Below are positions 8,063-16,195 of a DNA stretch of 64,000 nucleotides, piece by piece. The position numbers and the translations under genes are program-made. The notes under the pieces were generated by a model, which saw nothing but the letters and a program-made list of their open reading frames with translations, was not told the DNA's origin and did not search any database. Position 1 is the stretch's first letter. Each line of letters opens with the position of its first letter. This DNA is from Rhizobium sp. RU33A (GTDB taxonomy: Bacteria > Pseudomonadota > Alphaproteobacteria > Rhizobiales > Rhizobiaceae), in contig NZ_FTMQ01000002.1 in assembly GCF_900156055.1 (NCBI RefSeq), positions 310,001-374,000 of the forward strand, given 5' to 3'.

Positions 8063-9487
8063 GTGTCCGAACTGACGTCCCTGTCCCTTGCCGACCTCCG
8101 GAAAACCCTCGCTGCCGGAGGTCTCTCGGCCGAGGAGGTGATGGAAGCCTATCTCGAGCGGATCGAGAGGCTCAATCCTCAGATCAATGCGCTTGTCAGT
8201 CTTCGTTCGCGCGAGGCGCTGCTTGGCGAAGCCCGTTCCAGGGATGCCGAGCGCAAGCAAGGCAGATCCCTCGGGGTCCTGCATGGCGTGCCCGTTGCGA
8301 TCAAGGATCTGAGCGAGGCAAAGGGCGTTCTATGCACCTATGGCTCGCCGCTCTTCCACGACTATGTGCCCGATTTCGACGACATCCAAGTAGAGCGCAT
8401 CCGCGCGGCCGGTGCGATCATTATCGGCAAGACCAACACGCCGGAGTGGGGCTTCGGCTCGCATAGCTACAATCCCGTCTTCGGAGTGACGCGGAACCCT
8501 TGGGATATCAGCCGTTCGGCTGGTGGATCAAGCGGCGGGGCGGGGGCAGCGCTTGCTGCGCGTCTCGTGCCGGTCGCGGATGGTAGCGACATGATGGGCT
8601 CTCTGCGCAATCCGGCCGCCTTCAACAACGTCGTCGGTTTCCGCCCGAGCTTCGGCCGTGTGCCTACACTTCCCGGTCGTGACGCCTATCTCAACCAGCT
8701 CGCGACGCTGGGGCCCATGGGACGTTCCGTCGAGGATGTGGTGACGCTGCTGAACGTACAGTCGGGTTTTGATCCGCGCGATCCGAGCTCGTTCGAAAGC
8801 GGGCCGATTTCCATCGATCCGTCGATCGCCGGCCAGGGCGGTCGTATTGGCTGGCTCGGCAACTTTGGCGGACATCTTTCCTTCGAAACCGGCGTGCTCG
8901 ATTTGAACGAGAAGGCAATCGGCATCTTCGATCGGCTGGGCTTTGTCGTCGAGCCAGCGAAGATCGATTTCGACATGAACAAGCTCTGGTGGGCCTGGAC
9001 GACGCTGCGCAGCTATTTCACCGCCGGCAGCATGCGGGACTTCTACGAAGATCCCGGCCGACGTGGCTCGCTGAAGGCCGAGATCCTCTACGAGGTCCGC
9101 TCCGGCTTGCGCATCCAGGCGGCTGATGTCTACGAAGCCTCGGCGGTCCGGACGGCCTGGTATCAAGCGGTCATGAAGGTTTTCGAGACTTGCGATTATC
9201 TCGTGGCGCCCGCAGCCCAGGTCTTCCCCTTTGATGCCAATATCCCCTGGCCGCGCGAGATCGCGGGTAAGCATATGGATACCTATCATCGCTGGATGGA
9301 AGTCGTCATCGGCCCCAGCATGGCCGGGCTTCCGGTTGCCGCCCTTCCGGCCGGCTTTTCGCCGCAGGGCCTGCCTACCGGTTTTCAGCTGATTGGCCAA
9401 CCTCGCGCGGATGCGCAGGTTCTGTCTGTAGCAGCCGCTTACGAGGACGCCACCGACTGGCTCACCCAGATACCGTCGCTCTCTTGA
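8063..9487 (+). CDS. Amidase (amidase-signature family)
   Basis: 474 residues starting at a GTG with GGAG six bases upstream. The Ser-cisSer-Lys triad is visible: Lys81 in VAIKDLSE, cis-Ser156 in AGGSSGG, and nucleophile Ser180 in DMMGSLRNPA. The usual DxGGSxR motif reads DMMGSLR here, a variant I associate with a subgroup of proteobacterial amidases. It hydrolyses carboxamides to acid plus ammonia or amine; a GatA role is unlikely because no gatB or gatC is near. It diverges from the importer/hydrolase operon and probably acts on the same class of substrates. Confidence 0.9.
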   Translation: MSELTSLSLADLRKTLAAGGLSAEEVMEAYLERIERLNPQINALVSLRSREALLGEARSRDAERKQGRSLGVLHGVPVAIKDLSEAKGVLCTYGSPLFHDYVPDFDDIQVERIRAAGAIIIGKTNTPEWGFGSHSYNPVFGVTRNPWDISRSAGGSSGGAGAALAARLVPVADGSDMMGSLRNPAAFNNVVGFRPSFGRVPTLPGRDAYLNQLATLGPMGRSVEDVVTLLNVQSGFDPRDPSSFESGPISIDPSIAGQGGRIGWLGNFGGHLSFETGVLDLNEKAIGIFDRLGFVVEPAKIDFDMNKLWWAWTTLRSYFTAGSMRDFYEDPGRRGSLKAEILYEVRSGLRIQAADVYEASAVRTAWYQAVMKVFETCDYLVAPAAQVFPFDANIPWPREIAGKHMDTYHRWMEVVIGPSMAGLPVAALPAGFSPQGLPTGFQLIGQPRADAQVLSVAAAYEDATDWLTQIPSLS

Positions 9488-9630
9488 ACTCTTCTTCCCG
9501 GTTAAATCGTCGGCCGACTTGAAGCGCGACATGATTTCGTCCAACGATTCCGAAAGAGTTTTGCTTCCACACTCAGCCATCCCCTCCCGTCCGGGTCCAA
9601 CCCTGGATGCCATTTTCTGGATCTGCCTGC

Positions 9631-10683
9631 ATGAACCTCGTTTTCGACGGCCACAATGATGTTCTCCTACGCCTCTGGCGCAGCGGAACGGAAGGTCGCA
9701 ATCCCGTGGCCGAATTCCGCAACGGAACCAGCGCCGGGCATATCGATGCACCCCGGGCCAAGCGGGGTGGCCTCGCCGGTGGTCTTTGTGCCATCTACAT
9801 TCCGTCGCCCCATGATTTCACGCTGCGCGAGCCGGATGCGAACGGACACTATGCGACACCGCTCGATCCACCGCTTGATCGCCAGGCGTCGCTCGATATC
9901 GCGATGGAAATGGCGGCGATCGCCCATCGGCTCGATCAGGACGGAAGCTGGCGGCTCTGCCGCTCGGCCCGTGACATCCGGCAAGCCATGGATGATGGCG
10001 TGTTTGCTGCGGTGATGCATATGGAAGGCTGCGAGGCCATCGATGCCGATCTCGATGCGCTCGAGGTTTTCTACGCTGCTGGCCTTCGTTCGCTCGGGCC
10101 CGTCTGGAGCCGCCACAACATTTTCGGCCATGGTGTACCCTTCGCCTACCCGAGTTCACCCGATACAGGACCCGGCCTGACGCGCGCTGGGGAGGATCTG
10201 ATCCGGGCCTGCAACCGGCTCGGGATCCTCATCGATCTCGCCCATATCACCGAGAAGGGCTTCTGGGATGTCGAGCGTCTGAGTGATCAGCCGTTGATCG
10301 CCAGCCATTCCAACGTCCATGCGCTGACGCCCGTTGCCCGCAACCTGACCGACCGGCAGATGGATGCGATCAAGGCAAGCCACGGGCTCGTCGGTCTCAA
10401 CTATGCCGTCACCATGCTCCGGCCTGATGGTCGCGACGATGCGGAAACCTCGCTTGCGACCATGGTCAGCCATATCGACTATCTCGTCGACCGCATGGGG
10501 ATCGACTGCGTGGCGCTGGGGTCTGATTTCGACGGCGCGACGATCCCGAATGTCATCGGCGACGCCACCGGCAACCAGCGGCTCGTGACGGCGCTTAAGG
10601 AGCGCGGCTACGGTCCTGCCGATCTCGCCAAGATCTGCCGGGAAAACTGGCTGCGGGTGCTGGCCTCCGCCTGGCATGAATAG
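9631..10683 (+). CDS. Dipeptidase, peptidase M19 (renal dipeptidase family)
   Basis: 350 residues. The zinc ligands of the M19 family are recognisable: His8 and Asp10 in FDGHNDVL, Glu in HMEGCEAID, His in DLAHITEKGFWDV and His in ASHSNVHA. The distal Asp is in ALGSDFDG. The start at 9631 puts the HxD at the usual position; an ATG eight codons earlier (9607) has no better ribosome site. The enzyme cleaves dipeptides, often including D-residues. It lies 143 bp after the amidase on the same strand and convergent with phnM (19 bp between stops). Confidence 0.9.
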   Translation: MNLVFDGHNDVLLRLWRSGTEGRNPVAEFRNGTSAGHIDAPRAKRGGLAGGLCAIYIPSPHDFTLREPDANGHYATPLDPPLDRQASLDIAMEMAAIAHRLDQDGSWRLCRSARDIRQAMDDGVFAAVMHMEGCEAIDADLDALEVFYAAGLRSLGPVWSRHNIFGHGVPFAYPSSPDTGPGLTRAGEDLIRACNRLGILIDLAHITEKGFWDVERLSDQPLIASHSNVHALTPVARNLTDRQMDAIKASHGLVGLNYAVTMLRPDGRDDAETSLATMVSHIDYLVDRMGIDCVALGSDFDGATIPNVIGDATGNQRLVTALKERGYGPADLAKICRENWLRVLASAWHE

Positions 10684-10702
10684 TCGGGGCGAGTAAGCCC
10701 TG

Positions 10703-11896
10703 TCAGGCGACCCGATTGCCGGAGCGCCAGGCCGACTTGACGAAGGGTTGCCCGTCCTGCAGGTCGACGCGGATCAGATCGGCCTTCAGCCCGGTTTCGA
10801 TGGCGCCGCGATCGGTGAGGTTGCCCGCGAGCGCCGGGCTGCGCGTGACCATGGCAACAGCGCTTGGCAGGTCGTAGTCGAGACCCGGATCGGCGGAGAT
10901 CATGAAGGCAGCGTCGAGCATCGAGCGGGGCACATAATCCGAGGCGAGGATGTCGACGAGGCGCGCTGCGAGGAGGTCGCGGACCGCTATATTGCCCGAC
11001 TGCGAGCCACCGCGCACGAGGTTCGGAGCGCCAGCTACGATCATCATGCCGGCGGACCGTGCCGCTTCGGCCGCTTCCATCGAGCAGGGGAATTCGGAGA
11101 TCGACACGCCCTCGGCGATGCCCTCCTCGATATGCGCGACATCGGTGTCGTCATGGCTCATCAGCGGCATGGCGCGCGACCGGGCGAGCGCGACGACCTC
11201 TGGACGGGTGCTCGCGGCAAACTGGCTTTTCTCGGCAACGAGCACCTTGATCTTCTTGCGCACCAGTTCCGGGTTCTCGCCGGTTGATTTGCAGGCGCGG
11301 TGGACATAGGCCTCGATGTCACGGCTCTGGCGAATTCCGGGCAGGTGCTCCATCACAGAGATGACGCGCACGATCTCGCGGTCGATATGCTCGGCTGTTA
11401 GCTGCGGGGTGACCGGGTCTGTGAGTTCGCAGCGCAGGTGCACCAGGTGTTCGGCCCTGAACATGCCGGCGCTTTGCGCCTGCTCCAGCGCCTCGATCAT
11501 CGGCTTCAGGATTTCGGCGCGCTCTGGATTGTCGGTGGTCGCGCCGACGCAGAGGCTGTCGAAGACGGTGGTCACGCCGCCGCCGATGATCTGGGCATCG
11601 TGGGCCAAGGCGGCGCGCATGAAATCCCAGCGCACGTGGGCGCGCGGATAGAGATGCTTCTCGAAATGGTCGGTGTGGATGTCGACAAGGCCGGGCAGGA
11701 GATAGTCACCGGCGAAGTCGAGCGCGTCCGCATGGCGCGACGGTCCCTCATGGATTTCGACAATCAGGCCGTTTTCGATGACCACCGAACCATGCAGCAC
11801 ATGGCTTGGGGTCACAACGCGGGCATTGGAGAGGAGCAGGACCTCGCCGTACACCGCTTCATAGGCTTCACCCGTCGCATCCGTGTGTCGCAGCAT
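10703..11896 (-). CDS. phnM: PhnM-like alpha-D-ribose 1-methylphosphonate 5-triphosphate diphosphatase
   Basis: 397 residues of the amidohydrolase superfamily with features specific to PhnM: the metal motif HTDHFEKHL, a GGGVTTVFDS segment, and LMSHDDTDVAHIEEG. PhnM removes pyrophosphate from ribose 1-methylphosphonate triphosphate in the C-P lyase pathway. No other phn gene (phnGHIJKL) is in this window, so this is either a solitary paralogue or works with a distant cluster. It follows ackA on the same strand by 81 bp and may share its transcript, which would link it to phosphate or energy metabolism. The specific substrate is inferred. Confidence 0.88.
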   Translation of the reverse strand: MLRHTDATGEAYEAVYGEVLLLSNARVVTPSHVLHGSVVIENGLIVEIHEGPSRHADALDFAGDYLLPGLVDIHTDHFEKHLYPRAHVRWDFMRAALAHDAQIIGGGVTTVFDSLCVGATTDNPERAEILKPMIEALEQAQSAGMFRAEHLVHLRCELTDPVTPQLTAEHIDREIVRVISVMEHLPGIRQSRDIEAYVHRACKSTGENPELVRKKIKVLVAEKSQFAASTRPEVVALARSRAMPLMSHDDTDVAHIEEGIAEGVSISEFPCSMEAAEAARSAGMMIVAGAPNLVRGGSQSGNIAVRDLLAARLVDILASDYVPRSMLDAAFMISADPGLDYDLPSAVAMVTRSPALAGNLTDRGAIETGLKADLIRVDLQDGQPFVKSAWRSGNRVA

Positions 11897-11977
11897 GTCT
11901 CGGCCTCCGTCCGCTTCTCGTCGAAGCGTCTCTAGGCGCGTTGCATGACGCTTTGGTGTCAGTTGCGGCGAATCCTC

Positions 11978-13153
11978 TCAGCCGAGGAGCCCCAGGCAGT
12001 CATCCGCAATGACCTGCTCCTCGTCGGTTGCGATCACCCGGATCTTCACGCGGCTTTCCTCGCGCGAGATGACGGCCTCGTTGCGGTCGTTCGCCTCGCT
12101 GTCCAGGAGCAGGCCGAGGAAGCGCAGGCGCTCGACCACAGAACGGCGGATCGTCGGCTGGTTCTCGCCGATGCCGGCGGTGAAGACCAGCGTATCCAAG
12201 CCACCGAGCGAGGCTGCGAGCCGTGCCACTTCGCCGGCGATCCGGAAGGTGAAGACATCAAGCGCCTCGCAGGCTTCCTTCGACGGTGTCTCGAGAAGCA
12301 TGCGGCTGTCGGCACTGATACCGGAGAGACCGAGCAAGCCGGACTGCTTGTAGATCATCTCCTCGACCTGCTTCACGCTCAGCCCATGTGTATCGACCAA
12401 GTGAAAGAGCACGCCCGGATCGATCGCGCCCGACCGTGTTGCCATGGGTACGCCGTCAATGGTGGAAAAGCCCATGGAAGTGTCGCGGCTCACGCCATTC
12501 TCCAGCGCGCAGAGGCTAGCGCCGGAGCCCAGATGCGCGACAACGGCCCGGCCGCCTGCCGTTTCCGGTTCGAGCCTCTTCAGGGCACCCGCGACATAGG
12601 CATAGGACAGGCCGTGAAAGCCGTAACGCTTGACGCCCTTATCGAACCACTCACGCGGGATGGCGAACCGGCGGACGACATCGGATTGCGTGCGGTGGAA
12701 CGAGGTGTCGAAAGAGGCGGTCTGGGGGAGGCCGGGCTTGAGTTCGGCAATGGCCCGGATAAGGCGCAGGTTCTGCGGCTGGTGGAGAGGTGCAAGCGTG
12801 ACCAGACTCTCGATTGCGGCGAGGCTCGTGTCGTCGAGCCTCACGGCATCGCTGAAGAGATCGCCGCCATGGACAACCCGGTGGCCGACGGCCGAGACGG
12901 CGTCGAGGTCGTAATGCGCGGACAGCCAGTCGAAGACTTCTTCCAGCACATCGTGAAGCAGGTCATCGGTCTTTGCCACGAGCGGCACGTCGAAGACCGC
13001 GGGACCTTCGACCAGATGGAAGGTCAGTGGCTCGGCGCGGAAGTCGATCACGCCCTTGCCGATGCGCCTGGCTCCTGCTTGTTCGCAGGCGAAAATGCCG
13101 ATCTTTACCGTCGAAGAGCCGGCATTGAAGGTGAGCAGCAGTTTCTGGTTCAT
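11978..13153 (-). CDS. ackA: Acetate kinase
   Basis: 391 residues with the signatures of acetokinases: LTFNAGSSTVK (6-16), GHRVVHGG, SFDTSFH, KRYGFHGLSY, and VFTAGIGENQP near the C-terminus. It interconverts acetyl phosphate plus ADP and acetate plus ATP. The start codon overlaps the stop of the upstream maoC/pta fusion (ATGA), so the two are translationally coupled and act in sequence: acetyl-CoA to acetyl phosphate to acetate. A pta-ackA operon of this kind is phosphate-stress inducible in Sinorhizobium meliloti (from memory). Confidence 0.95.
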   Translation of the reverse strand: MNQKLLLTFNAGSSTVKIGIFACEQAGARRIGKGVIDFRAEPLTFHLVEGPAVFDVPLVAKTDDLLHDVLEEVFDWLSAHYDLDAVSAVGHRVVHGGDLFSDAVRLDDTSLAAIESLVTLAPLHQPQNLRLIRAIAELKPGLPQTASFDTSFHRTQSDVVRRFAIPREWFDKGVKRYGFHGLSYAYVAGALKRLEPETAGGRAVVAHLGSGASLCALENGVSRDTSMGFSTIDGVPMATRSGAIDPGVLFHLVDTHGLSVKQVEEMIYKQSGLLGLSGISADSRMLLETPSKEACEALDVFTFRIAGEVARLAASLGGLDTLVFTAGIGENQPTIRRSVVERLRFLGLLLDSEANDRNEAVISREESRVKIRVIATDEEQVIADDCLGLLG

Positions 13154-14532
13154 GCCTTGCCACCGAGCGCTGGCGTACGCTTGGCAGCGACGAGTTTTGC
13201 CAGAGCTGCCGACGCGATGCGGACCCTGAGGCTATCAGAGCGACTGGTCAGGATGATCGGCACGCGCGCGCCAAGCACCAGACCGGCTGCATCGGCATTG
13301 GCGAAATAGAGGAGCTGCTTGGCGAGCATATTGCCGGCTTCGAGATCCGGCACCAGCAGGATGTCGGCATCGCCGGCGACGGGCGAAATGATGCCCTTGG
13401 TGCGGGCGGCTTCCATGCTGATCGCATTGTCGAACGCAAGTGGGCCGTCGACCTTGGCACCCTTGATCTGGCCGCGGGCGGCCATGACGGTCAAAGCTGC
13501 GGCCTCCAGTGTTGCCGGCATCTTGTCGTTGACCGTTTCGACGGCCGCGAGCACGGCGACCTTGGGTTCGGCGACACCGAGCATATGCATGAGATCGACG
13601 GCGTTCTGGCAGATGTCGCGCTTGTGTTCGAGGGTGGGCGCGATGTTGATCGCCGCGTCCGTGACGATTAGCAGCTTGGAATAGGCCGGCACATCCATGA
13701 CATAGACGTGGCTGACGCGGCGTTCGGTCTTGAGGCCAGATCCGCCACCGACGACTGCGCTGAGGAGCTCGTCGGAATGCAGGCTGCCCTTCATGATGGA
13801 GCCGACCTTGCCGGCGATGGCGAGTTCGACGGCAAGGGCTGCTGCCGCATGGCTGTGTTCGGTCGATAGGATCTCGAAGCCATCAATCGAGATGCCGGCC
13901 TTTTCGGCGGCGGCGCGGATCTTCGCCTCCGGGCCGATCAGGATCGGTTCCAGCAGGCCCTCATCGCGGATCTCGACGGCCGCCTCGATCGCTTCCGGCG
14001 AGCAGGGGTGGACAAGTGCCGTCTTCACCATCGGCAGGCTGCGGGCCTCGGCGACAATGGCGTCGAAGCGGTCGTGGCGCTGCAGCGAGACATCGGGAGC
14101 TGCGTTCTCCGACCAGCTGATGCGCTCGACCGGCGCCCGCACGCGGGCCTTGCCGGCGAGCACGGGCTCGCCATGCTGGTTGACGCAACGCGTGTCGAAG
14201 ATCAGCGTGCGGCCATCGCTCTCCTTGGTCATCAGGGTCACCGTCGCGGTGATCCGGTCGCCGGTCGCGATGTCCCTCCAGAACTCCAGATCCTGGCCGA
14301 GATACACTGTTCCGGGGCCGGGCAGGCGGGTGTCGAGCACGGCCGAGATCATGCCGGCCGGGATCAGCGACTGGCCGAGCGGCGCCGGGTTGTTGTCCCC
14401 GGAGAGGGCAGCGAAGAGTTCTATGTCATCGGGGCCGATGATGCGGGTGATGCTCGCCGCATCGCCGAGCTTCAGCTCGTCGAACATCCGGTTGGTGAGG
14501 ACTGGTCTTTCCATGTCGCTTTCGTCTTCCAT
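13150..14532 (-). CDS. MaoC-like domain fused to phosphate acetyltransferase (Pta); hydratase site degenerate
   Basis: 460 residues. Residues about 8-150 form a hot-dog MaoC-type domain (PGPGTVYLGQDLEF). Residues about 170-460 are a phosphate acetyl/butyryl transferase domain (ALVHPCSPEAIEAAVE, GKVGSIMKGSLHSDELL, MDVPAYSKLLIVTDAAINIAP). The C-terminal part should convert acetyl-CoA and phosphate to acetyl phosphate. In the MaoC part the usual GDxNPxH plus the following segment up to HGM is replaced by GDNNPAPLGQSLIPAGM, about 14 residues shorter and without the catalytic His, so hydratase activity is doubtful. The start at 14532 follows GGGAGGA ten bases upstream; ATG 14514 is an alternative. 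It is the first gene of a pta-ackA(-phnM) operon. Confidence 0.9.
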   Translation of the reverse strand: MEDESDMERPVLTNRMFDELKLGDAASITRIIGPDDIELFAALSGDNNPAPLGQSLIPAGMISAVLDTRLPGPGTVYLGQDLEFWRDIATGDRITATVTLMTKESDGRTLIFDTRCVNQHGEPVLAGKARVRAPVERISWSENAAPDVSLQRHDRFDAIVAEARSLPMVKTALVHPCSPEAIEAAVEIRDEGLLEPILIGPEAKIRAAAEKAGISIDGFEILSTEHSHAAAALAVELAIAGKVGSIMKGSLHSDELLSAVVGGGSGLKTERRVSHVYVMDVPAYSKLLIVTDAAINIAPTLEHKRDICQNAVDLMHMLGVAEPKVAVLAAVETVNDKMPATLEAAALTVMAARGQIKGAKVDGPLAFDNAISMEAARTKGIISPVAGDADILLVPDLEAGNMLAKQLLYFANADAAGLVLGARVPIILTSRSDSLRVRIASAALAKLVAAKRTPALGGKA

Positions 14533-14632
14533 TGTCGAACCGTCCTCCCCCGATCCGTTTATCCTGCAGCCGGTCTGCTTCATCTGCATGACCAACCTTG
14601 GCGGGCAATCTCTAGGGATGAGGATGTGTTGT

Positions 14633-14650
14633 CCTTGACTTGGGTCAAGG
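14633..14650. promoter_or_regulatory. FNR/FixK-type box upstream of pta-ackA
   Basis: CCTTGACTTGGGTCAAGG is a perfect 7+7 inverted repeat with a 4-base spacer. Its core TTGAC-N4-GTCAA fits the TTG-N8-CAA pattern of CRP/FNR-family sites (FnrN, FixK, NnrR) of alphaproteobacteria. Its centre is about 109 bp upstream of the chosen start of the maoC/pta gene, reasonable for an activator at -41.5 with a leader of about 70 bases. Oxygen-limited induction of acetate production would make sense, but the regulator is inferred only from the box. Confidence 0.55.
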
Positions 14651-14672
14651 GCGCAAAGTGGGTGAAGCGACA

Positions 14673-14872
14673 CCTCTCCCTTGTGGGAGAGGATGGAAAA
14701 ATCGAAGGCTTAGGCGAGCGTAAGCCGCCTAAACTTCAGATTTTGCTGGTGAGGGGATCGGTGATGGTGGCACGACGAACGGACCCCCTCACTTGCGATT
14801 TCTGATGTTTAGGCGGCTTGCGCTCGCCTAATTCATCGAAATCGCTTTCTCCCCCACCAAGGGGGAGAAGAG
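14673..14872. repeat. Composite palindromic intergenic element (RIME-like)
   Basis: Three nested features fill the gap between the pta promoter and the P1 peptidase gene: a hairpin CCTCTCCC/GGGAGAGG at 14673-14692; a 24-base sequence at 14710-14733 that recurs inverted at 14808-14831 (core GGCGAGCG and its complement, one or two mismatches); and a hairpin TTCTCCCCC/GGGGGAGAA at 14848-14869. The C/G-rich end hairpins recur elsewhere in this window. Together with the FNR-like box this accounts for most of the 341 bp between the two genes (14533-14873). Confidence 0.7.
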
Positions 14873-14873
14873 G

Positions 14874-15872
14874 TCACCTCCACCTGTCTCGCCAGGCCGG
14901 CTGCGCGTCCGCGTAAGGCAGGGCCACGGCCTCGAACACGCCGCGGACAATTGCCCGGGCCGTCACCAGCGTTGCCAGATGGCAGAGTTCCATCAAGTCC
15001 GCCGTGCCATTGCTATCGCGCCTGCCCGTCGAGGCTGTAAACATCGTGTCGCCGTCGAGCGGCAAATGCGCTGGGAGGACGGCGCGGGCGAGGCCATCAT
15101 GGGCGGCGATCGACAGGCGATGAAGCTCCGGTTTCGACAGAGCGCAATCGGTCACGACGGCGCCGATCGTGGTTGCAGTCAGCCGGAGGCCCTTGATGCG
15201 CATTGCCCGGTCCTCTGCGCCGACGTGAGCGGGCTGGCCGAGGCCGCCGAATTCTTCTCCCTCCTCAAAAGGTGCAGCCCAGAAATGCGGACCGTCGCCA
15301 ACCGTGACTGAACCCATGGCATTGACGGCCACCAGCGCTGCGATTGTGTGGCCCGAAGACGAAATGGCGCTGGCCGAGCCCAGGCCACCCTTGAAATTGG
15401 CCGTCGTGGCACCCGTTCCGGCGCCGACCGTGCCGAGCGGGAAGGACCCTTTCGCCGCGTTCTGAAAGGCCTGATAGCCGAGATCGCGATAGGGGGCATG
15501 CAGGCCCCAGTCCTTAGCTCCACCATTGAGCAGATCCATCAGGATTGCCTGCGGCACGATTGGCACCCGCACGGAGCCTACGGCAAAGCCCCGTCCGGCA
15601 GCGCGCAAGCCCGACTGCACGCCGCCCGCCGCATCGAGCCCGAAGGCCGAGCCGCCCGACAGCACGAAGGCATCGACCTGTTGCACCGTCATCGAGGGAT
15701 CGAGCAGCGTCACGTCGCGTCCACCCGGCGCGCCGCCGAGCACGGTGCCGGATGCGGTCGCCGGTTCATCAAAGACGATGACGGTGACACCGGAGCCGAG
15801 GGTGAGGTCCGTCGCATGGCCGACGGCCAGGCCGTCGATGTCGGTCAGGAGGTTGAGCGGGCCTTGGGGCAT
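14874..15872 (-). CDS. P1 family peptidase (S58; DmpA / L-aminopeptidase D-esterase type)
   Basis: 332 residues. Family motifs: ITDIDG-like opening (LTDIDGLAVGHATD), VLGGAPGGRD, LSGGSAFGLDAAGGV, GAGTGATTANFKGGLGSAS and VNAMGSVTVGDG. The Ser in AMGS is the likely N-terminal nucleophile exposed by autocleavage between Gly and Ser, as in DmpA. The start at 15872 (MPQGPLNLL) has GGAG nine bases upstream. These enzymes remove N-terminal or beta-aminoacyl residues from small peptides or amides. It stands alone on the minus strand, divergent from the PAP2 phosphatase gene. Confidence 0.9.
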   Translation of the reverse strand: MPQGPLNLLTDIDGLAVGHATDLTLGSGVTVIVFDEPATASGTVLGGAPGGRDVTLLDPSMTVQQVDAFVLSGGSAFGLDAAGGVQSGLRAAGRGFAVGSVRVPIVPQAILMDLLNGGAKDWGLHAPYRDLGYQAFQNAAKGSFPLGTVGAGTGATTANFKGGLGSASAISSSGHTIAALVAVNAMGSVTVGDGPHFWAAPFEEGEEFGGLGQPAHVGAEDRAMRIKGLRLTATTIGAVVTDCALSKPELHRLSIAAHDGLARAVLPAHLPLDGDTMFTASTGRRDSNGTADLMELCHLATLVTARAIVRGVFEAVALPYADAQPAWRDRWR

Positions 15873-15980
15873 GAAGCATGTCTCCGGATGTGTGGGCGGA
15901 GAGTGGCGGTGGTGGGGTAGAAGATCAAGGTCTTTGGGCGTCATATGGCTTCACCCCCTTCACCGCTGCCCGCTCCACCC

Positions 15981-16044
15981 TTGCCCCTCATCCGCTTACC
16001 CTACCCTCTCCCCGACTGTGGGGAGAGGGTAGGGTGAGGGGCAA
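15981..16044. repeat. Strong palindromic intergenic element
   Basis: A perfect 15-bp stem (15999-16013 with 16020-16034, core CTACCCTCTCCCC) with a 6-base loop. It is flanked by outer arms TTGCCCCTCA (15981-15990) and TGAGGGGCAA (16035-16044). It lies in the 323-bp gap between the P1 peptidase and PAP2 genes (15873-16195), in which I see no gene. It is related to the RIME-like elements at 37653 and 50031, which share CCCCTCA/TGAGGGG ends. Confidence 0.75.
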
Positions 16045-16195
16045 AGCCAGGCGCTCGGCGCGAGCGAACCGCCACTGTCCGGAAAGGGAAGTATGGAACA
16101 ACCGCGGCCTGCCCCCATTTGCTCCCCGCGTCCCGGTTGACGCGCCCGCCTTGCAACGCGATGTAGCCTCAACATCACCGATCAGGATCTCGCCC

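Noticed and set aside
11945-13309. Plus-strand open frame of 454 codons over ackA
   Set aside because: Antisense shadow of acetate kinase; composition typical of GC-skewed reverse frames, no recognisable domain.
14710-14831. Inverted 24-base repeats as ends of an insertion sequence
   Set aside because: Only 74 bp lie between them, with no transposase or target duplication; they fit a palindromic intergenic element.
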